From the NCBI GenBank assembly GCA_002401345.1, contig NVSU01000009.1, positions 4,546 through 42,681 of the forward strand: a stretch of DNA of 38,136 nt, given 5' to 3'. Position numbers and translations under genes: made by a program. Below the pieces are notes generated by a model. It made no database searches. It was not told the origin of the DNA and worked only from the letters and a program-made list of their open reading frames with translations. Positions 27,697 to 35,751 of this stretch are shown here, one piece after another. Every line of letters begins with the position of its first letter. Positions within the stretch are counted from its first letter, which is position 1. Origin of the DNA: Candidatus Wolfebacteria bacterium. Lineage in GTDB: Bacteria > Patescibacteriota > Minisyncoccia > Phycocordibacterales > NVSU01.

Positions 27697-29109
27697 TTAT
27701 GTACTTAACAAATCTTTTAAAATTTTCGTAACAATTTGTGGATTAGCGGATCCATGAGTAGCCTTCATCGCTTGACCGACGAAGAATTGCAGAGATGACT
27801 CCTTTCCGCCTTTATACTCTTCTACTACACTTGGATGTGCGTCTAGTAATTTTTCTATGATAGATTTCAATTCACCCTCATCACTTTTCTGTAACAAGTT
27901 CTTCTCCTCCGCGATCTTTGAAGGTGAGTCATCATGTCCGTGCATGATTTCTAATATATCTTTTGCTCCGCGTGATGAAATTTTTCCATCAGCTATCATG
28001 TCAATGAGTTCTGCAAAATGAGCTGGCTCTGGTAATGTCGAATCCTGTTTCTCTCTCATATGACTCACTACGTCTGTCGTAATATAATTCGAAGCAAGTT
28101 TTGTTTTTTGTTCGTCCCCATTGAATGAAGTCACGACTTTTTCGAAATATTCTCCGAGTGAAAAGTTTCCTATGAATAGTTCGATTGCTTCATCTCGCAT
28201 ATTAAATTCCTTTTTATATCGATCACGTTTTTGCCACGGTAATTCGGGTAGTGTCTTTTCAATTTCATTAATATCAAATACTTCATGAAGTTTGAGTTTG
28301 GGAAGATCAGGATCAGGAAAATATCGATAGTCTTCTGAACTTTCTTTTTTTCTCTGTGAAAAGGTTTCTTGTGTATCTTCGTTCCACCCTCTCGTCTCCT
28401 GCATTATTTCATCACCTCTACCTTCGTCTAGTAATTCTGACATTCTTTGTATTTCAAATTGTATTGCTCGTTCAACTGCTTTAAATGAATTGAGGTTTTT
28501 AACTTCAACTTTAGTTCCAAATTCTTCAGTGGCACTTACTGATATATTCGCTTCCACTCTCATTTGACCTTTTTCCATGTTGGCATCTGAAATTCCTAAA
28601 TAACGAAGTAAATGCTGCAGTTCTTTTGCAAACTTTACAGCTTCATCAGCGTTTTCAATATAAGGTTCAGTTACGAGCTCCATGAGAGGCACGCCGGCAC
28701 GATTATAGTCTACTAAACTGAAATCTTTCCCATGACGAGATGTTGCGGTGTCTTCTTCTAGGTGAATGCGAGTCAATTCAACACCTACAAGTTTTCCTCC
28801 AGATACAATAGGATATTTGTACTGACTTATTTGATATCCTTTAGGAATATCTGGATAGAAATAGTTTTTTCTATCAAACTCGGTGAAATCAGCAATTTCT
28901 CCATCCAATGCTAATCCCACTTTTATGACATGTTCAATAGCTTGTTTGTTTATAACAGGTAGTGTTCCGGGATGAGCCATGCACACAGGACACACATTCA
29001 CATTTGGACGTGTTTCCTCAGCATCATTACGAGAATTACAGAACATTTTTGTGTCTGTTTTTAATTCCGCGTGTATTTCTAATCCAATTGTAGGTTTGTA
29101 TTTACTCAT
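27697..29109 (-). CDS. gatB: Asp/Glu-tRNA amidotransferase subunit B
   Basis: A 470-residue GatB, part of the GatCAB complex that converts Glu-tRNA(Gln) and/or Asp-tRNA(Asn) to the amide forms. It begins YKPTIGLEIHAELKT and has the zinc-site cysteines (FCNSR, VCPVCMAHPG). Further blocks are RIHLEEDTATSRH, DYNRAGVPLMELVTEP and DYRYFPDPDLPKL. The GatB/YqeY helical tail covers about residues 330-470. The ATG at 29109 is preferred over a TTG 12 bases upstream. No gatA or gatC is in the window. Its leader carries a hairpin related to those of rplI and gap. Confidence 0.95.
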   Translation of the reverse strand: MSKYKPTIGLEIHAELKTDTKMFCNSRNDAEETRPNVNVCPVCMAHPGTLPVINKQAIEHVIKVGLALDGEIADFTEFDRKNYFYPDIPKGYQISQYKYPIVSGGKLVGVELTRIHLEEDTATSRHGKDFSLVDYNRAGVPLMELVTEPYIENADEAVKFAKELQHLLRYLGISDANMEKGQMRVEANISVSATEEFGTKVEVKNLNSFKAVERAIQFEIQRMSELLDEGRGDEIMQETRGWNEDTQETFSQRKKESSEDYRYFPDPDLPKLKLHEVFDINEIEKTLPELPWQKRDRYKKEFNMRDEAIELFIGNFSLGEYFEKVVTSFNGDEQKTKLASNYITTDVVSHMREKQDSTLPEPAHFAELIDMIADGKISSRGAKDILEIMHGHDDSPSKIAEEKNLLQKSDEGELKSIIEKLLDAHPSVVEEYKGGKESSLQFFVGQAMKATHGSANPQIVTKILKDLLST

Positions 29110-29126
29110 TTTTAAGACCAACCTGT

Positions 29127-29174
29127 CCCGTTAGAAGTGGATCCGATGATAATCGGATTGTTAGTTCAAATGGG
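29127..29174 (-). promoter_or_regulatory. gatB leader hairpin (related to the rplI/gap elements)
   Basis: In mRNA sense, CCCATTTGAA (29165-29174) can pair 8 of 10 with TTCTAACGGG (29127-29136). Between them a perfect hairpin ATCCGAT-TATC-ATCGGAT (29141-29158) forms. The 3' arm and the inner hairpin next to it repeat the layout of the rplI and gap leaders in a shorter form. Eighteen bases separate it from the ATG. Confidence 0.5.
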
Positions 29175-29206
29175 ATTGTCGGTGCGTATCTATTTTTATG
29201 CAACTA

Positions 29207-29235
29207 ATTATACTCGTTATATTTTTTTGAGTAAA
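29207..29235 (-). promoter_or_regulatory. gatB promoter
   Basis: Minus-strand TTTACT (29230-29235), 17 bases, TATAAT (29207-29212). The leader would be about 90 bases and contains the hairpin above. Confidence 0.6.
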
Positions 29236-29270
29236 CACCATTATCATTATCACCACTCACTCTATAGTCT

Positions 29271-29288
29271 ACCATTCGTACGAATGGT
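29271..29288. promoter_or_regulatory. Palindromic operator 1
   Basis: A perfect 18-base palindrome, ACCATTC-GTAC-GAATGGT. The same half-sites form the palindrome at the regulator's own promoter (29603-29620). It lies about 35 bases upstream of the gatB -35 box and just past the end of the regulator gene. Confidence 0.6.
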
Positions 29289-29307
29289 CCCATGGACTAT
29301 ATTAAAA

Positions 29308-29571
29308 TTATTTGAGTCTAGAGATGATATAAGTGGTAATAGGATTCTGTTGCTCCTTTAAACGATACATTCCGTAAAAACTCTTTTGTTCTCTTTCTAA
29401 AATATTGGATTGGAAAAGAATTGCTAGATGCTTTGATGTAGCTTTAAATGACAATTTAATCGTTTCGGAAATATCATTGACGGATGCTTCTTTGTTTTTC
29501 TTAAGGAATTTCAGGATCGCGAGGCGACGACTATTTGCAAGTGCTTTTAAAATTTTCTCCATTTTCTTCAT
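29308..29571 (-). CDS. ArsR-family transcriptional regulator
   Basis: A winged-helix protein of about 87 residues. It starts MKKMEKILKALANSRRLAILKFLKKN, has the recognition helix-turn-helix EASVNDISETIKLSFKATSKHLAIL, then a wing (ILEREQKSFYGMYRLKEQ). No metal-binding cysteine pair (such as CxC) is present, so the inducer is unclear. The open frame extends to 29607, but that extension passes through the operator and a TGG-TATTAT extended -10 box, so the start at 29571 (or 29562) is preferred. It probably represses itself through the palindromes around its promoter. Confidence 0.85.
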   Translation of the reverse strand: MKKMEKILKALANSRRLAILKFLKKNKEASVNDISETIKLSFKATSKHLAILFQSNILEREQKSFYGMYRLKEQQNPITTYIISRLK

Positions 29572-29574
29572 GTA

Positions 29575-29620
29575 ATAATACCACACACATATATTCAATG
29601 GTACCATTCACGTGAATGGT
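29575..29620 (-). promoter_or_regulatory. ArsR-type promoter and operator 2
   Basis: Extended -10 box TGG-TATTAT (-10 hexamer 29575-29580). The -35 position falls inside three consecutive half-sites: AATGGT (29597-29602), ACCATT (29603-29608) and AATGGT (29615-29620). These form an 18-base palindrome (29603-29620) plus an overlapping 12-base one. Repressor binding would block the polymerase. Confidence 0.65.
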
Positions 29621-29722
29621 AGCATTGAGATGTGGAAATGGAAACACGAAATGTGAAAATCAACAAAGTGCGAAAATTAATGTGAAAATTAAAAAAGAAG
29701 TTACAATGAAGAGATATAAAAG

Positions 29723-30703
29723 TTAGATATTTATATTTCGCAAAATCTTTACAATTCCATCTGTCACCTGTTTTATCGATACGTCATCAAAGAGAGTGAG
29801 AACCATAACTTCTTTATTAATTTTTTTGAAACTCTCTTTTACTCTCTCTATTTGGTCCATGTGTGCCACATCAGATTTAGAAAGAATAATTATCTCTTTT
29901 CTCTTCGCTAGTTCTTCATCAAATTTTTCCAATTCATGTCGTATTGTTGTATATGCTTCTATTGGGTCAGGGTTTTCTAATGATACAAGGTGCACCAAGA
30001 ATTTTGTTCGACGGATGTGACGAAGGAATTTGCTACCTAACCCTTTTCCTTCAGATGCACCTTCAATAACTCCTGGAATATCAGCGACAATATATCCGCC
30101 CGCGAGTACTCCTAGATTTGGTTCTAGTGTAGTAAAAGGATACGAACCAATTTTTGCCTCGGCAGCTGTAATTGAATTTAATAGACTAGATTTTCCCGCA
30201 TTAGGAAATCCAATAAGTCCTATATCTGCGATAAGTTGAAGTTCTACATAAATTTCTGCTTCTTCTCCAGGTTTTCCTGGAGTTGACTCCATAGGAGTTG
30301 TGTTTATCGGACTTTTAAAATGTTCATTACCAAAGCCACCTTTTCCTCCGTGTAAAATAAGAATTTGTTCCCCTTCCTTTAGTAATGTGTATTGTTTATC
30401 TGTTGTGTTGTTTGTGATTATTGAACCTACAGGAACATCAAAGAAATAGTCTTCACCATTTTTTCCTTCAAGACTACTCTTGCCTCCACTTTCCCCATTT
30501 TCGGCACTGAAATCTTTTTGATTTCTATATTTGGAAAAAATATTTATATCTCTTACTGCACGAATATAAAAGTCTCCTCCTCGTCCACCATCACCACCGT
30601 TGGGTCCTCCCTTGTCAATATATTTTTCGCGACGCCATCGAACAACACCGTCTCCTCCCTTACCGGCTCGTGCGTATATAGTTATTTCATCTACAAATGC
30701 CAT
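29723..30703 (-). CDS. obgE: GTPase Obg/CgtA
   Basis: A 326-residue Obg GTPase, needed for late 50S assembly. The glycine-rich Obg domain (1-157) has AGKGGDGVVRWRREK, GGPNGGDGGRGGD and GGKGGFGNEHF. The G domain has the P-loop GFPNAGKSS, DIPGVIEGASEGKGLGSKFLRHI (G3 and the Obg signature) and SKSD as the base-recognition loop. There is no C-terminal OCT domain. It is the last gene of the yqeY-holin-VTT-MYG1-obg operon, three bases after MYG1. Confidence 0.96.
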   Translation of the reverse strand: MAFVDEITIYARAGKGGDGVVRWRREKYIDKGGPNGGDGGRGGDFYIRAVRDINIFSKYRNQKDFSAENGESGGKSSLEGKNGEDYFFDVPVGSIITNNTTDKQYTLLKEGEQILILHGGKGGFGNEHFKSPINTTPMESTPGKPGEEAEIYVELQLIADIGLIGFPNAGKSSLLNSITAAEAKIGSYPFTTLEPNLGVLAGGYIVADIPGVIEGASEGKGLGSKFLRHIRRTKFLVHLVSLENPDPIEAYTTIRHELEKFDEELAKRKEIIILSKSDVAHMDQIERVKESFKKINKEVMVLTLFDDVSIKQVTDGIVKILRNINI

Positions 30704-30706
30704 ATA

Positions 30707-31609
30707 TTAATTTTCTACTGCTAATTGAGCGAGCCTAAGCACTCCCTCCCTCGATCCTGCGACTACAATAAATCGATCTCTATGACAAAAAATGGCATCA
30801 GCTACGCCAGTTACTTCGGCTAGCTTTTCATTTTGTAGTCCGGCCCAACTCTCTGGAAAATATTTTCTTCTTTTAAATACCTCTCCTTTTATTCTGTTTG
30901 CTTCTATTTGCCACTTATCTTGCTCTCTGGGAGAAATTACAAATAGTGGCTCTTCAAGATCTTCAAGTGCACTTTTCCAGGGAAGATATCTTTTTAATTC
31001 GACGATCCGTTTGTCGGTTGCGTGTTCATAGGCTTCTATAATGTATTTCTCAGCCTCTTTTTTGTGCTGTCTTCGAATTATTTCCCTCTGAATAATATCT
31101 TTTGCAAAATGTACGACTTTAATAAATTCATCGTCCACATTTTTCTCTCCGTGCTCACTTTCTTTCCATGTTGGCACAAAAAGTCCAAATGTTCTATCAA
31201 ATGAATAGTGAGATATATTTTCAAATAAGGATTTTGAAATTTCTATACCGCTGTCCTCAGCATCTATTGCCTGTGCAATACTTTCATCTATTTTCTCTGC
31301 GATTTCTTTAGATCCACAAAGTTCTTCACCGAACTTTTTCCATACGAGGCCAAATGATGCATATGGAATACCATTTGGATGCTCCCCTGCTCCCTCTTTT
31401 TGATGATGGTCAAAAAGGTTTTTATTTGCATCATATATACCACCTACATCGACTACATACTCTCCTGTCTTAATTATTTCTTCGTCACGAGTTCGAATGA
31501 ATTCTACATTTCCATTTAATAAAATAGAGAGTGTGGCGCATGCAAATACGTCGTCGGCATGAAATGTGCCACTGTGAGTTATTATTTTTGTAATATTTGA
31601 ATTATTCAT
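30707..31609 (-). CDS. MYG1 family protein (UPF0160)
   Basis: A 300-residue member of the MYG1/UPF0160 family of DHH-like metal-dependent phosphoesterases (human MYG1 is a 3'-5' RNA exonuclease). It begins ITKIITHSGTFHADDVFACATL and has VVDVGGIYDANKNLFDHHQK (the DHH-type motif), GIPYASFGLVWKKFG and QAIDAEDSGI. The C-terminus has WAGLQNEKLAEVTGVADAIFCHRDRFI. The ATG at 31609 overlaps the upstream VTT gene by eight bases; a longer frame to 31726 would run inside that gene and is rejected. Confidence 0.9.
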   Translation of the reverse strand: MNNSNITKIITHSGTFHADDVFACATLSILLNGNVEFIRTRDEEIIKTGEYVVDVGGIYDANKNLFDHHQKEGAGEHPNGIPYASFGLVWKKFGEELCGSKEIAEKIDESIAQAIDAEDSGIEISKSLFENISHYSFDRTFGLFVPTWKESEHGEKNVDDEFIKVVHFAKDIIQREIIRRQHKKEAEKYIIEAYEHATDKRIVELKRYLPWKSALEDLEEPLFVISPREQDKWQIEANRIKGEVFKRRKYFPESWAGLQNEKLAEVTGVADAIFCHRDRFIVVAGSREGVLRLAQLAVEN

Positions 31610-32282
31610 TATTCTTTTTATATTCCCGGTGAAGCAAATATCCAAATACTGCGACTGCAATAGTAATTGCAACGATATAGATTGCAACTGAACCAAATTT
31701 TTGTTTGATGAATGCATCTCCTGCATATGTCAGTACTATTGCAAAAGGAAGTTCCGAAATTAAAGTTGCCAGAAGATATTTTCCAAAAGGATAGCGTATT
31801 ACTCCTAATAAAATTCCTCCAATCTCTGATGGTACGGCGAGCCTAAAGAGTACAATTAAATTAAATGATATTTTTTGAAGAAGAAATTCTGAATAGTGCG
31901 TATATTTTTCCTTGCTGATAATCTTTTTAACTAATGGCTGCCCAAAATAATATGCAAGTGTATATGATATAACTCCTCCAAGAATCCACCCTGATAGTGT
32001 GAGGATGACGGTTGCAATAGGTCCCCATGCGACAAGTGCAATAGGAATGAGAGGCGCACTACTGAAGAATGACAACACGGCAGCGAAAGCGGAGATTCCG
32101 ACATATGTTGCCATACCGAGTACTGGTCGTGATGCTGCTATGGAGCCAAGAAATTCAATCGCACTTGTGATAACGTCTCTTATTCCGGATGAGAAACTAA
32201 TAATAAGTACTACAATAAGCACTCCGATAAGCAATAATATATTCTCTTTGTGGAACCAGGAGTATGAGTTGGATGTATTCAT
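31602..32282 (-). CDS. TVP38/TMEM64 family (VTT) membrane protein
   Basis: A 226-residue integral membrane protein with a VTT (SNARE-associated) domain. After a first membrane helix, SSAPLIPIALVAWGPIATVILTLSGWILGG forms the first re-entrant region, and FRLAVPSEIGGILLGVIRYPFGKYL the second (the F-R-P-G pattern of the family). Members are thought to scramble or move lipids. The ATG at 32282 follows the stop codon of the holin-like gene by seven bases and is preferred over an in-frame start at 32372 that would overlap that gene. Confidence 0.85.
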   Translation of the reverse strand: MNTSNSYSWFHKENILLLIGVLIVVLIISFSSGIRDVITSAIEFLGSIAASRPVLGMATYVGISAFAAVLSFFSSAPLIPIALVAWGPIATVILTLSGWILGGVISYTLAYYFGQPLVKKIISKEKYTHYSEFLLQKISFNLIVLFRLAVPSEIGGILLGVIRYPFGKYLLATLISELPFAIVLTYAGDAFIKQKFGSVAIYIVAITIAVAVFGYLLHREYKKNNE

Positions 32283-32289
32283 ATGAGTA

Positions 32290-32625
32290 TTAGTTAAGAA
32301 CTTTATTTCCAATCCATGTGAGAATTGATACAACAATAGCACCGATAATTGCGGTCTGTATTGTTGCAACATTGAATCCGTTTATTATTGTCCCGACAAA
32401 CCAAAAAATTAGTCCGTTTAATATAAGCGCAAAAAGTCCGAAGGTGACTATATTAATAGGAAGTGTGATGATTTTTATAATTGGTTTTATAATTAAGTTA
32501 ACAAATGTCAAAATTGCACCTACAATCAATGCTGCCGCTATTCCCGAAATTGAAATGGCTGGAAGAAAGTATGCGACTGCAATTATCGCAAGTGTCAATA
32601 TAAGCCATTGAATTATTATTTTCAT
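32290..32625 (-). CDS. Phage-holin-family (PF04020-like) membrane protein
   Basis: A 111-residue protein with four membrane helices of the family often called 'phage holin family 4' (YvlD-like). Its typical blocks are AYFLPAISISGIAAALIVGAIL and FVNLIIKPIIKIITLPINIVTFGLFALILNGLIFW. Despite the name, chromosomal members are not known to lyse cells. It lies 20 bases after yqeY and seven before the VTT gene in the same operon. Confidence 0.88.
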   Translation of the reverse strand: MKIIIQWLILTLAIIAVAYFLPAISISGIAAALIVGAILTFVNLIIKPIIKIITLPINIVTFGLFALILNGLIFWFVGTIINGFNVATIQTAIIGAIVVSILTWIGNKVLN

Positions 32626-32645
32626 TTTTATTATGTAGTAATGAA

Positions 32646-33101
32646 TTAATTAAATAAAGAATCGACTACTTGCTTCACATCACCTCCATCAGCTTTCCCT
32701 TTTAAGTCTTTCATGAGTGCACCCATTAATACACCTTTTTTAGAGACATCATCAATTCCAAGCTCTTCTTTTTTTGCGGTGATGATTTTTGTGATTTCTT
32801 CAATGCTCATCATCTCTGGAAGATATTCATTTAATACTTCCAATTCTTTTTCTTCTTCCACTACAAGATCTTCCCGTCCACCACTCTTGAATTGTTCTAT
32901 AGAGTCTTTGCGTTGTTTTGCTAATCTCTGAATCACCTTGAGTACGTCCTCATCAGGGAGTATTTCATCAGGTTTTCTTTTGTTTGAGACAAGTTCATTT
33001 ATAAACGCAGCAAGTAGACCACGTAAGACCTCAAGTTTTACTGCTTCTTTCGCTTTCATAGCGACAATCATCTCTTTTTTTATATCTTCGTGCAATGTCA
33101 T
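32646..33101 (-). CDS. GatB/YqeY domain protein
   Basis: A 151-residue YqeY protein, a free-standing homologue of the GatB helical tail domain. It shows LHEDIKKEMIVAMKAKEAVKLEVLRGLLAAF, then DVLKVIQRLAKQRKDSIEQFKSGGREDLVVEEEKELEVLNEYLPEMMS and KGVLMGALMKDLKGKADGGDVKQVV, all typical. The role is unclear, probably tRNA-related. First gene of the operon ending in obgE; an extended -10 box (TGATATACT) lies 9 bases upstream of the ATG, divergent from the nuclease gene promoter. Confidence 0.93.
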   Translation of the reverse strand: MTLHEDIKKEMIVAMKAKEAVKLEVLRGLLAAFINELVSNKRKPDEILPDEDVLKVIQRLAKQRKDSIEQFKSGGREDLVVEEEKELEVLNEYLPEMMSIEEITKIITAKKEELGIDDVSKKGVLMGALMKDLKGKADGGDVKQVVDSLFN

Positions 33102-33110
33102 AGTACGGAA

Positions 33111-33135
33111 AGTATATCAAATAATATGCTAAAAT
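33111..33135. promoter_or_regulatory. Divergent near-leaderless promoters
   Basis: Minus strand: TGATATACT (33111-33119), 9 bases before the yqeY ATG. Plus strand: TGC-TAAAAT (33127-33135), exactly 6 bases before the nuclease ATG. The whole intergenic region is 40 bases. Confidence 0.6.
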
Positions 33136-33141
33136 AACAGA

Positions 33142-33939
33142 ATGTCACAGTATTACAATCCAAAACGAACACGAAATTTGTTTGATCCGGAAGCTACAAA
33201 GCCCTTCAATATAAGTCGATCAAAAATAGATCTCTTTATGCAGTGTCCGCGTTGTTTCTATTTGGATCGTAGGCTTGGTGTGGGACGTCCTCCGGGATTT
33301 CCCTTCACCCTTAACTCCGCAGTGGATACACTTTTAAAGAAAGAGTTCGATATTCACCGCATGAAAGAAACTGCACACCCTCTCATGAAAGAATATGGTA
33401 TTGATGCAATTCCCTACGCCCATAAAGATCTTGATATATGGCGAGAGAACTTTAAAGGCATAAGGGTTGAACATGAACCCACTAATCTCACTATCAGTGG
33501 AGCGATTGACGATGTGTGGATCACACCTGAAGGAGAACTTATTATAGTTGACTATAAGGCGACTGCTAAAAACTCTGAAGTGAATCTCGATGCAGATTGG
33601 CAAATAGGATATAAGAGACAAATGGAAGTGTATCAATGGTTGATGCGTAAAAAGGGATTTAAGGTTTCTGATACAGGATACTTTGTATATGCAAATGGAA
33701 AAACTAATTCTGAGGCATTTAATGCAAAATTAGATTTTGATATGGAGGTACTTCCCTACACAGGTGATGATAGTTGGATAGATTCTACACTCAATGAATT
33801 ACATGTGTGTATGAGTAGTGATGAGATTCCAGATGCCGGTAGTGAATGCGACTATTGTCCATATCGTGAAACTGCAGGAAAAGAATTGTGGATACGAAAG
33901 AAAAGCAATGAAAAGAAAAATTCAACACTCTTTGACTAA
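33142..33939 (+). CDS. PD-(D/E)XK (RecB/Cas4-like) nuclease, Fe-S type
   Basis: A 265-residue nuclease of the RecB/Cas4-like PD-(D/E)XK superfamily. It starts with NISRSKIDLFMQCPRCFYLDRRLG, the catalytic core GAIDDVWITPEGELIIVDYKA has Asp124, Asp137 and Lys139, and QMEVYQWLM is the helix after it. Four cysteines (35, 38, 236 and 239 in CDYC) are placed to hold an Fe-S cluster, as in Cas4 and AddB. No CRISPR or cas genes are nearby, so it is probably a DNA repair exonuclease. Single-gene unit with a six-base leaderless promoter and its own terminator. Confidence 0.85.
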   Translation: MSQYYNPKRTRNLFDPEATKPFNISRSKIDLFMQCPRCFYLDRRLGVGRPPGFPFTLNSAVDTLLKKEFDIHRMKETAHPLMKEYGIDAIPYAHKDLDIWRENFKGIRVEHEPTNLTISGAIDDVWITPEGELIIVDYKATAKNSEVNLDADWQIGYKRQMEVYQWLMRKKGFKVSDTGYFVYANGKTNSEAFNAKLDFDMEVLPYTGDDSWIDSTLNELHVCMSSDEIPDAGSECDYCPYRETAGKELWIRKKSNEKKNSTLFD

Positions 33940-33940
33940 A

Positions 33941-33968
33941 AAAACTCCCATACTAGTATGGGAGTTTT
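33941..33968. terminator. Bidirectional terminator
   Basis: A perfect 28-base palindrome (12-base arms around CTAG), following the nuclease gene and overlapping the end of the convergent membrane gene. Confidence 0.8.
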
Positions 33969-34318
33969 AAAATTTTCCTTCTATAGAGACGTCTTAATCG
34001 TCGTTTCATCTTTCTAGTCTGTTTGTTGTACGCAAGCTTATATAAGATCAAGCCAAAAAAGAATCCTATTGGAATGGGTAATGCTATGATTATCCAGAAT
34101 GGATCTCCAGAGAAAGTCTGGAAAAACATTTTAAACACTATCCACATCGTTACAAGTATCGCAAGTATACCTAGACCCATAAGTACTCTTTTGTTCTCCG
34201 TATTATATCTATACTCATGAAGAATTTTGAAACATACTATTAAGGCAAATAAAATACTTGAGAATACAACATGTGTGTCAGTCCACAGAAAGTACATTAA
34301 TTCATTAAAGGTCCCCAT
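33953..34318 (-). CDS. Small membrane protein, hypothetical
   Basis: A 121-residue protein of unknown function with three hydrophobic segments (about residues 15-33, 45-65 and 73-95) and a strongly basic C-terminal tail (KQTRKMKRRLRRLYRRKILK), which suggests contact with phospholipid or nucleic acid at the inner face. It overlaps the end of the upstream gene by 22 bases in another frame, so the two are probably co-expressed. Confidence 0.65.
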   Translation of the reverse strand: MGTFNELMYFLWTDTHVVFSSILFALIVCFKILHEYRYNTENKRVLMGLGILAILVTMWIVFKMFFQTFSGDPFWIIIALPIPIGFFFGLILYKLAYNKQTRKMKRRLRRLYRRKILKLPY

Positions 34319-34569
34319 AGCTCATATATTGGTTCAAATTTGCTTTCACTAAATATTGGCTCTCGTAACCCATCAACATCATGATGGACCTTTTTGTTTA
34401 CAATTTCCTTCAGTTTAAAACCAATACTACCATCAGCACTTACAACCTGTTTTCTAACAGTATACGGTTTATATTTTTCGGGTTTTTGTACTTTGTTATC
34501 TCCTTTTGGGATCTGACCACTTATGACGTCTTTGTCATCAATGCATAATATTTGATCACCTCTCTTCAT
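34297..34569 (-). CDS. Hypothetical protein
   Basis: A 90-residue soluble protein, not recognised. It begins MKRGDQILCIDDKD and contains KYKPYTVRKQVVSADGSIGFKLKEI, a pattern seen in small SH3-like or beta-barrel proteins, but I cannot name the family. Its last 22 bases overlap the following membrane-protein gene. A C-terminal segment (ESKFEPIYELWGPLMN) is acidic and aromatic. Confidence 0.6.
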   Translation of the reverse strand: MKRGDQILCIDDKDVISGQIPKGDNKVQKPEKYKPYTVRKQVVSADGSIGFKLKEIVNKKVHHDVDGLREPIFSESKFEPIYELWGPLMN

Positions 34570-34680
34570 AGCTATTCATTTTTAAATCTACAAATTTATT
34601 TCTGACTGTACAATACTGTAAAATAGCATGACTGTCAATTTGGAAAATATATAATCTTTGATTTCCCGTCCCTAACGAGG

Positions 34681-34686
34681 TAAAAT
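34681..34686 (+). promoter_or_regulatory. rmuC -10 box (leaderless start)
   Basis: TAAAAT with exactly six bases to the ATG. A short imperfect hairpin, CCCGT/ACGAGG, lies just upstream (about 34667-34681). Confidence 0.5.
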
Positions 34687-34692
34687 GTATTC

Positions 34693-35739
34693 ATGCAAAT
34701 ACTAATTATAATTTTACTCGCAGTAATTGTTGCGCTTTTGATCTGGCTGCTTATCTCTAGGAGGAAGCCTGAGTCAGATAAAAACTCTCAGGGTATGCAA
34801 CTTCTTCTTCAACAGCTCAATGAGCTCACACGTACTGTGGACACAAAGCTCGGTGATCAATCGAAGCAGATGCATGAGTCGCTTAAACATCAGTCAAGTC
34901 AGTCAACTGAAATCATTCGTGATATCACAGAGCGATTGACACGCCTCGATGAGACAAATAAACAAGTCGTATCATTTACTGAACAATTAAAGGACTTGCA
35001 GGATATATTAAAAAACCCAAAGCAACGTGGAGTCCTTGGTGAGTATTTCCTTGAGACACTATTAAAGAATGTGCTCCCTACTGGAAGTTATCAAATGCAA
35101 TATGCATTTTCAGATGGAACTATTGTTGATGCAGTAGTATTTGTAAAAGAAAAAATTATTCCAATTGATTCAAAATTTTCACTAGAGAATTATAATCGAC
35201 TTGCAGCTGAAAAGAATCCTCAGGAGCGAGAGCGACTTGAAAAGGAATTTAAAAATGATTTGAAGAAGCGAATTGATGAAACATCAAAATATATAAAACC
35301 TGATGAAAATACAATGGAGTTTGCATTTATGTTTATTCCTCATGAGGCGATCTACTATGATCTTCTTATTGCTCAGGTTGGAGGAGTTAAAATCAATACG
35401 AGGGATTTGATAGAGTATGCATTTAAAGAAAAGAAAGTTGTGATCGTCTCCCCTACTTCATTCTTGGCATTTCTTCAAACTGTATTACAGGGACTTAAGG
35501 CGCTACAGATTGAAGAGTCAGCTGTAGAGATCAAGAAACGTGTTGAACAACTCGGAAGTCATATTAATGCATATGATCAGTTTATGGGTTCACTCGGTAA
35601 ATCGCTGGGTACGACAGTAAATCATTACAACAAGGCACATGCTGAGTTGAAGAAAATTGACAAGGATGTCACACGAATCACTGGGGAGTCACCCGAAGTT
35701 GATCCACTTGTATTAGACAAACCATCATTAGACGACTAA
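34693..35739 (+). CDS. rmuC: DNA recombination protein RmuC
   Basis: A 348-residue RmuC. An N-terminal membrane anchor (about 2-22) is followed by a coiled coil (about 30-105) and the endonuclease-fold RmuC domain. Typical blocks are NPKQRGVLGEYFLETLLKNVLP, DGTIVDAVVFVKEKIIPIDSKF and FMFIPHEAIYYDLL; VIVSPTSFLAFLQTVLQGLKALQIEE comes later. RmuC limits DNA inversions at short repeats, which is of interest in a window full of palindromes. Followed after 11 bases by a phosphatase gene, probably one operon. Confidence 0.94.
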   Translation: MQILIIILLAVIVALLIWLLISRRKPESDKNSQGMQLLLQQLNELTRTVDTKLGDQSKQMHESLKHQSSQSTEIIRDITERLTRLDETNKQVVSFTEQLKDLQDILKNPKQRGVLGEYFLETLLKNVLPTGSYQMQYAFSDGTIVDAVVFVKEKIIPIDSKFSLENYNRLAAEKNPQERERLEKEFKNDLKKRIDETSKYIKPDENTMEFAFMFIPHEAIYYDLLIAQVGGVKINTRDLIEYAFKEKKVVIVSPTSFLAFLQTVLQGLKALQIEESAVEIKKRVEQLGSHINAYDQFMGSLGKSLGTTVNHYNKAHAELKKIDKDVTRITGESPEVDPLVLDKPSLDD

Positions 35740-35751
35740 AATATAAACCAT

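Noticed and set aside
30707-31726. Longer MYG1 start at 31726
   Set aside because: It would place 39 residues inside the upstream VTT gene in another frame; the ATG at 31609 gives the normal family start.
34665-34681. Member of the CCCG/CGGG leader family before rmuC
   Set aside because: CCCGT/ACGAGG forms only a weak bulged stem lying upstream of the -10 box, so it would not be transcribed with rmuC.
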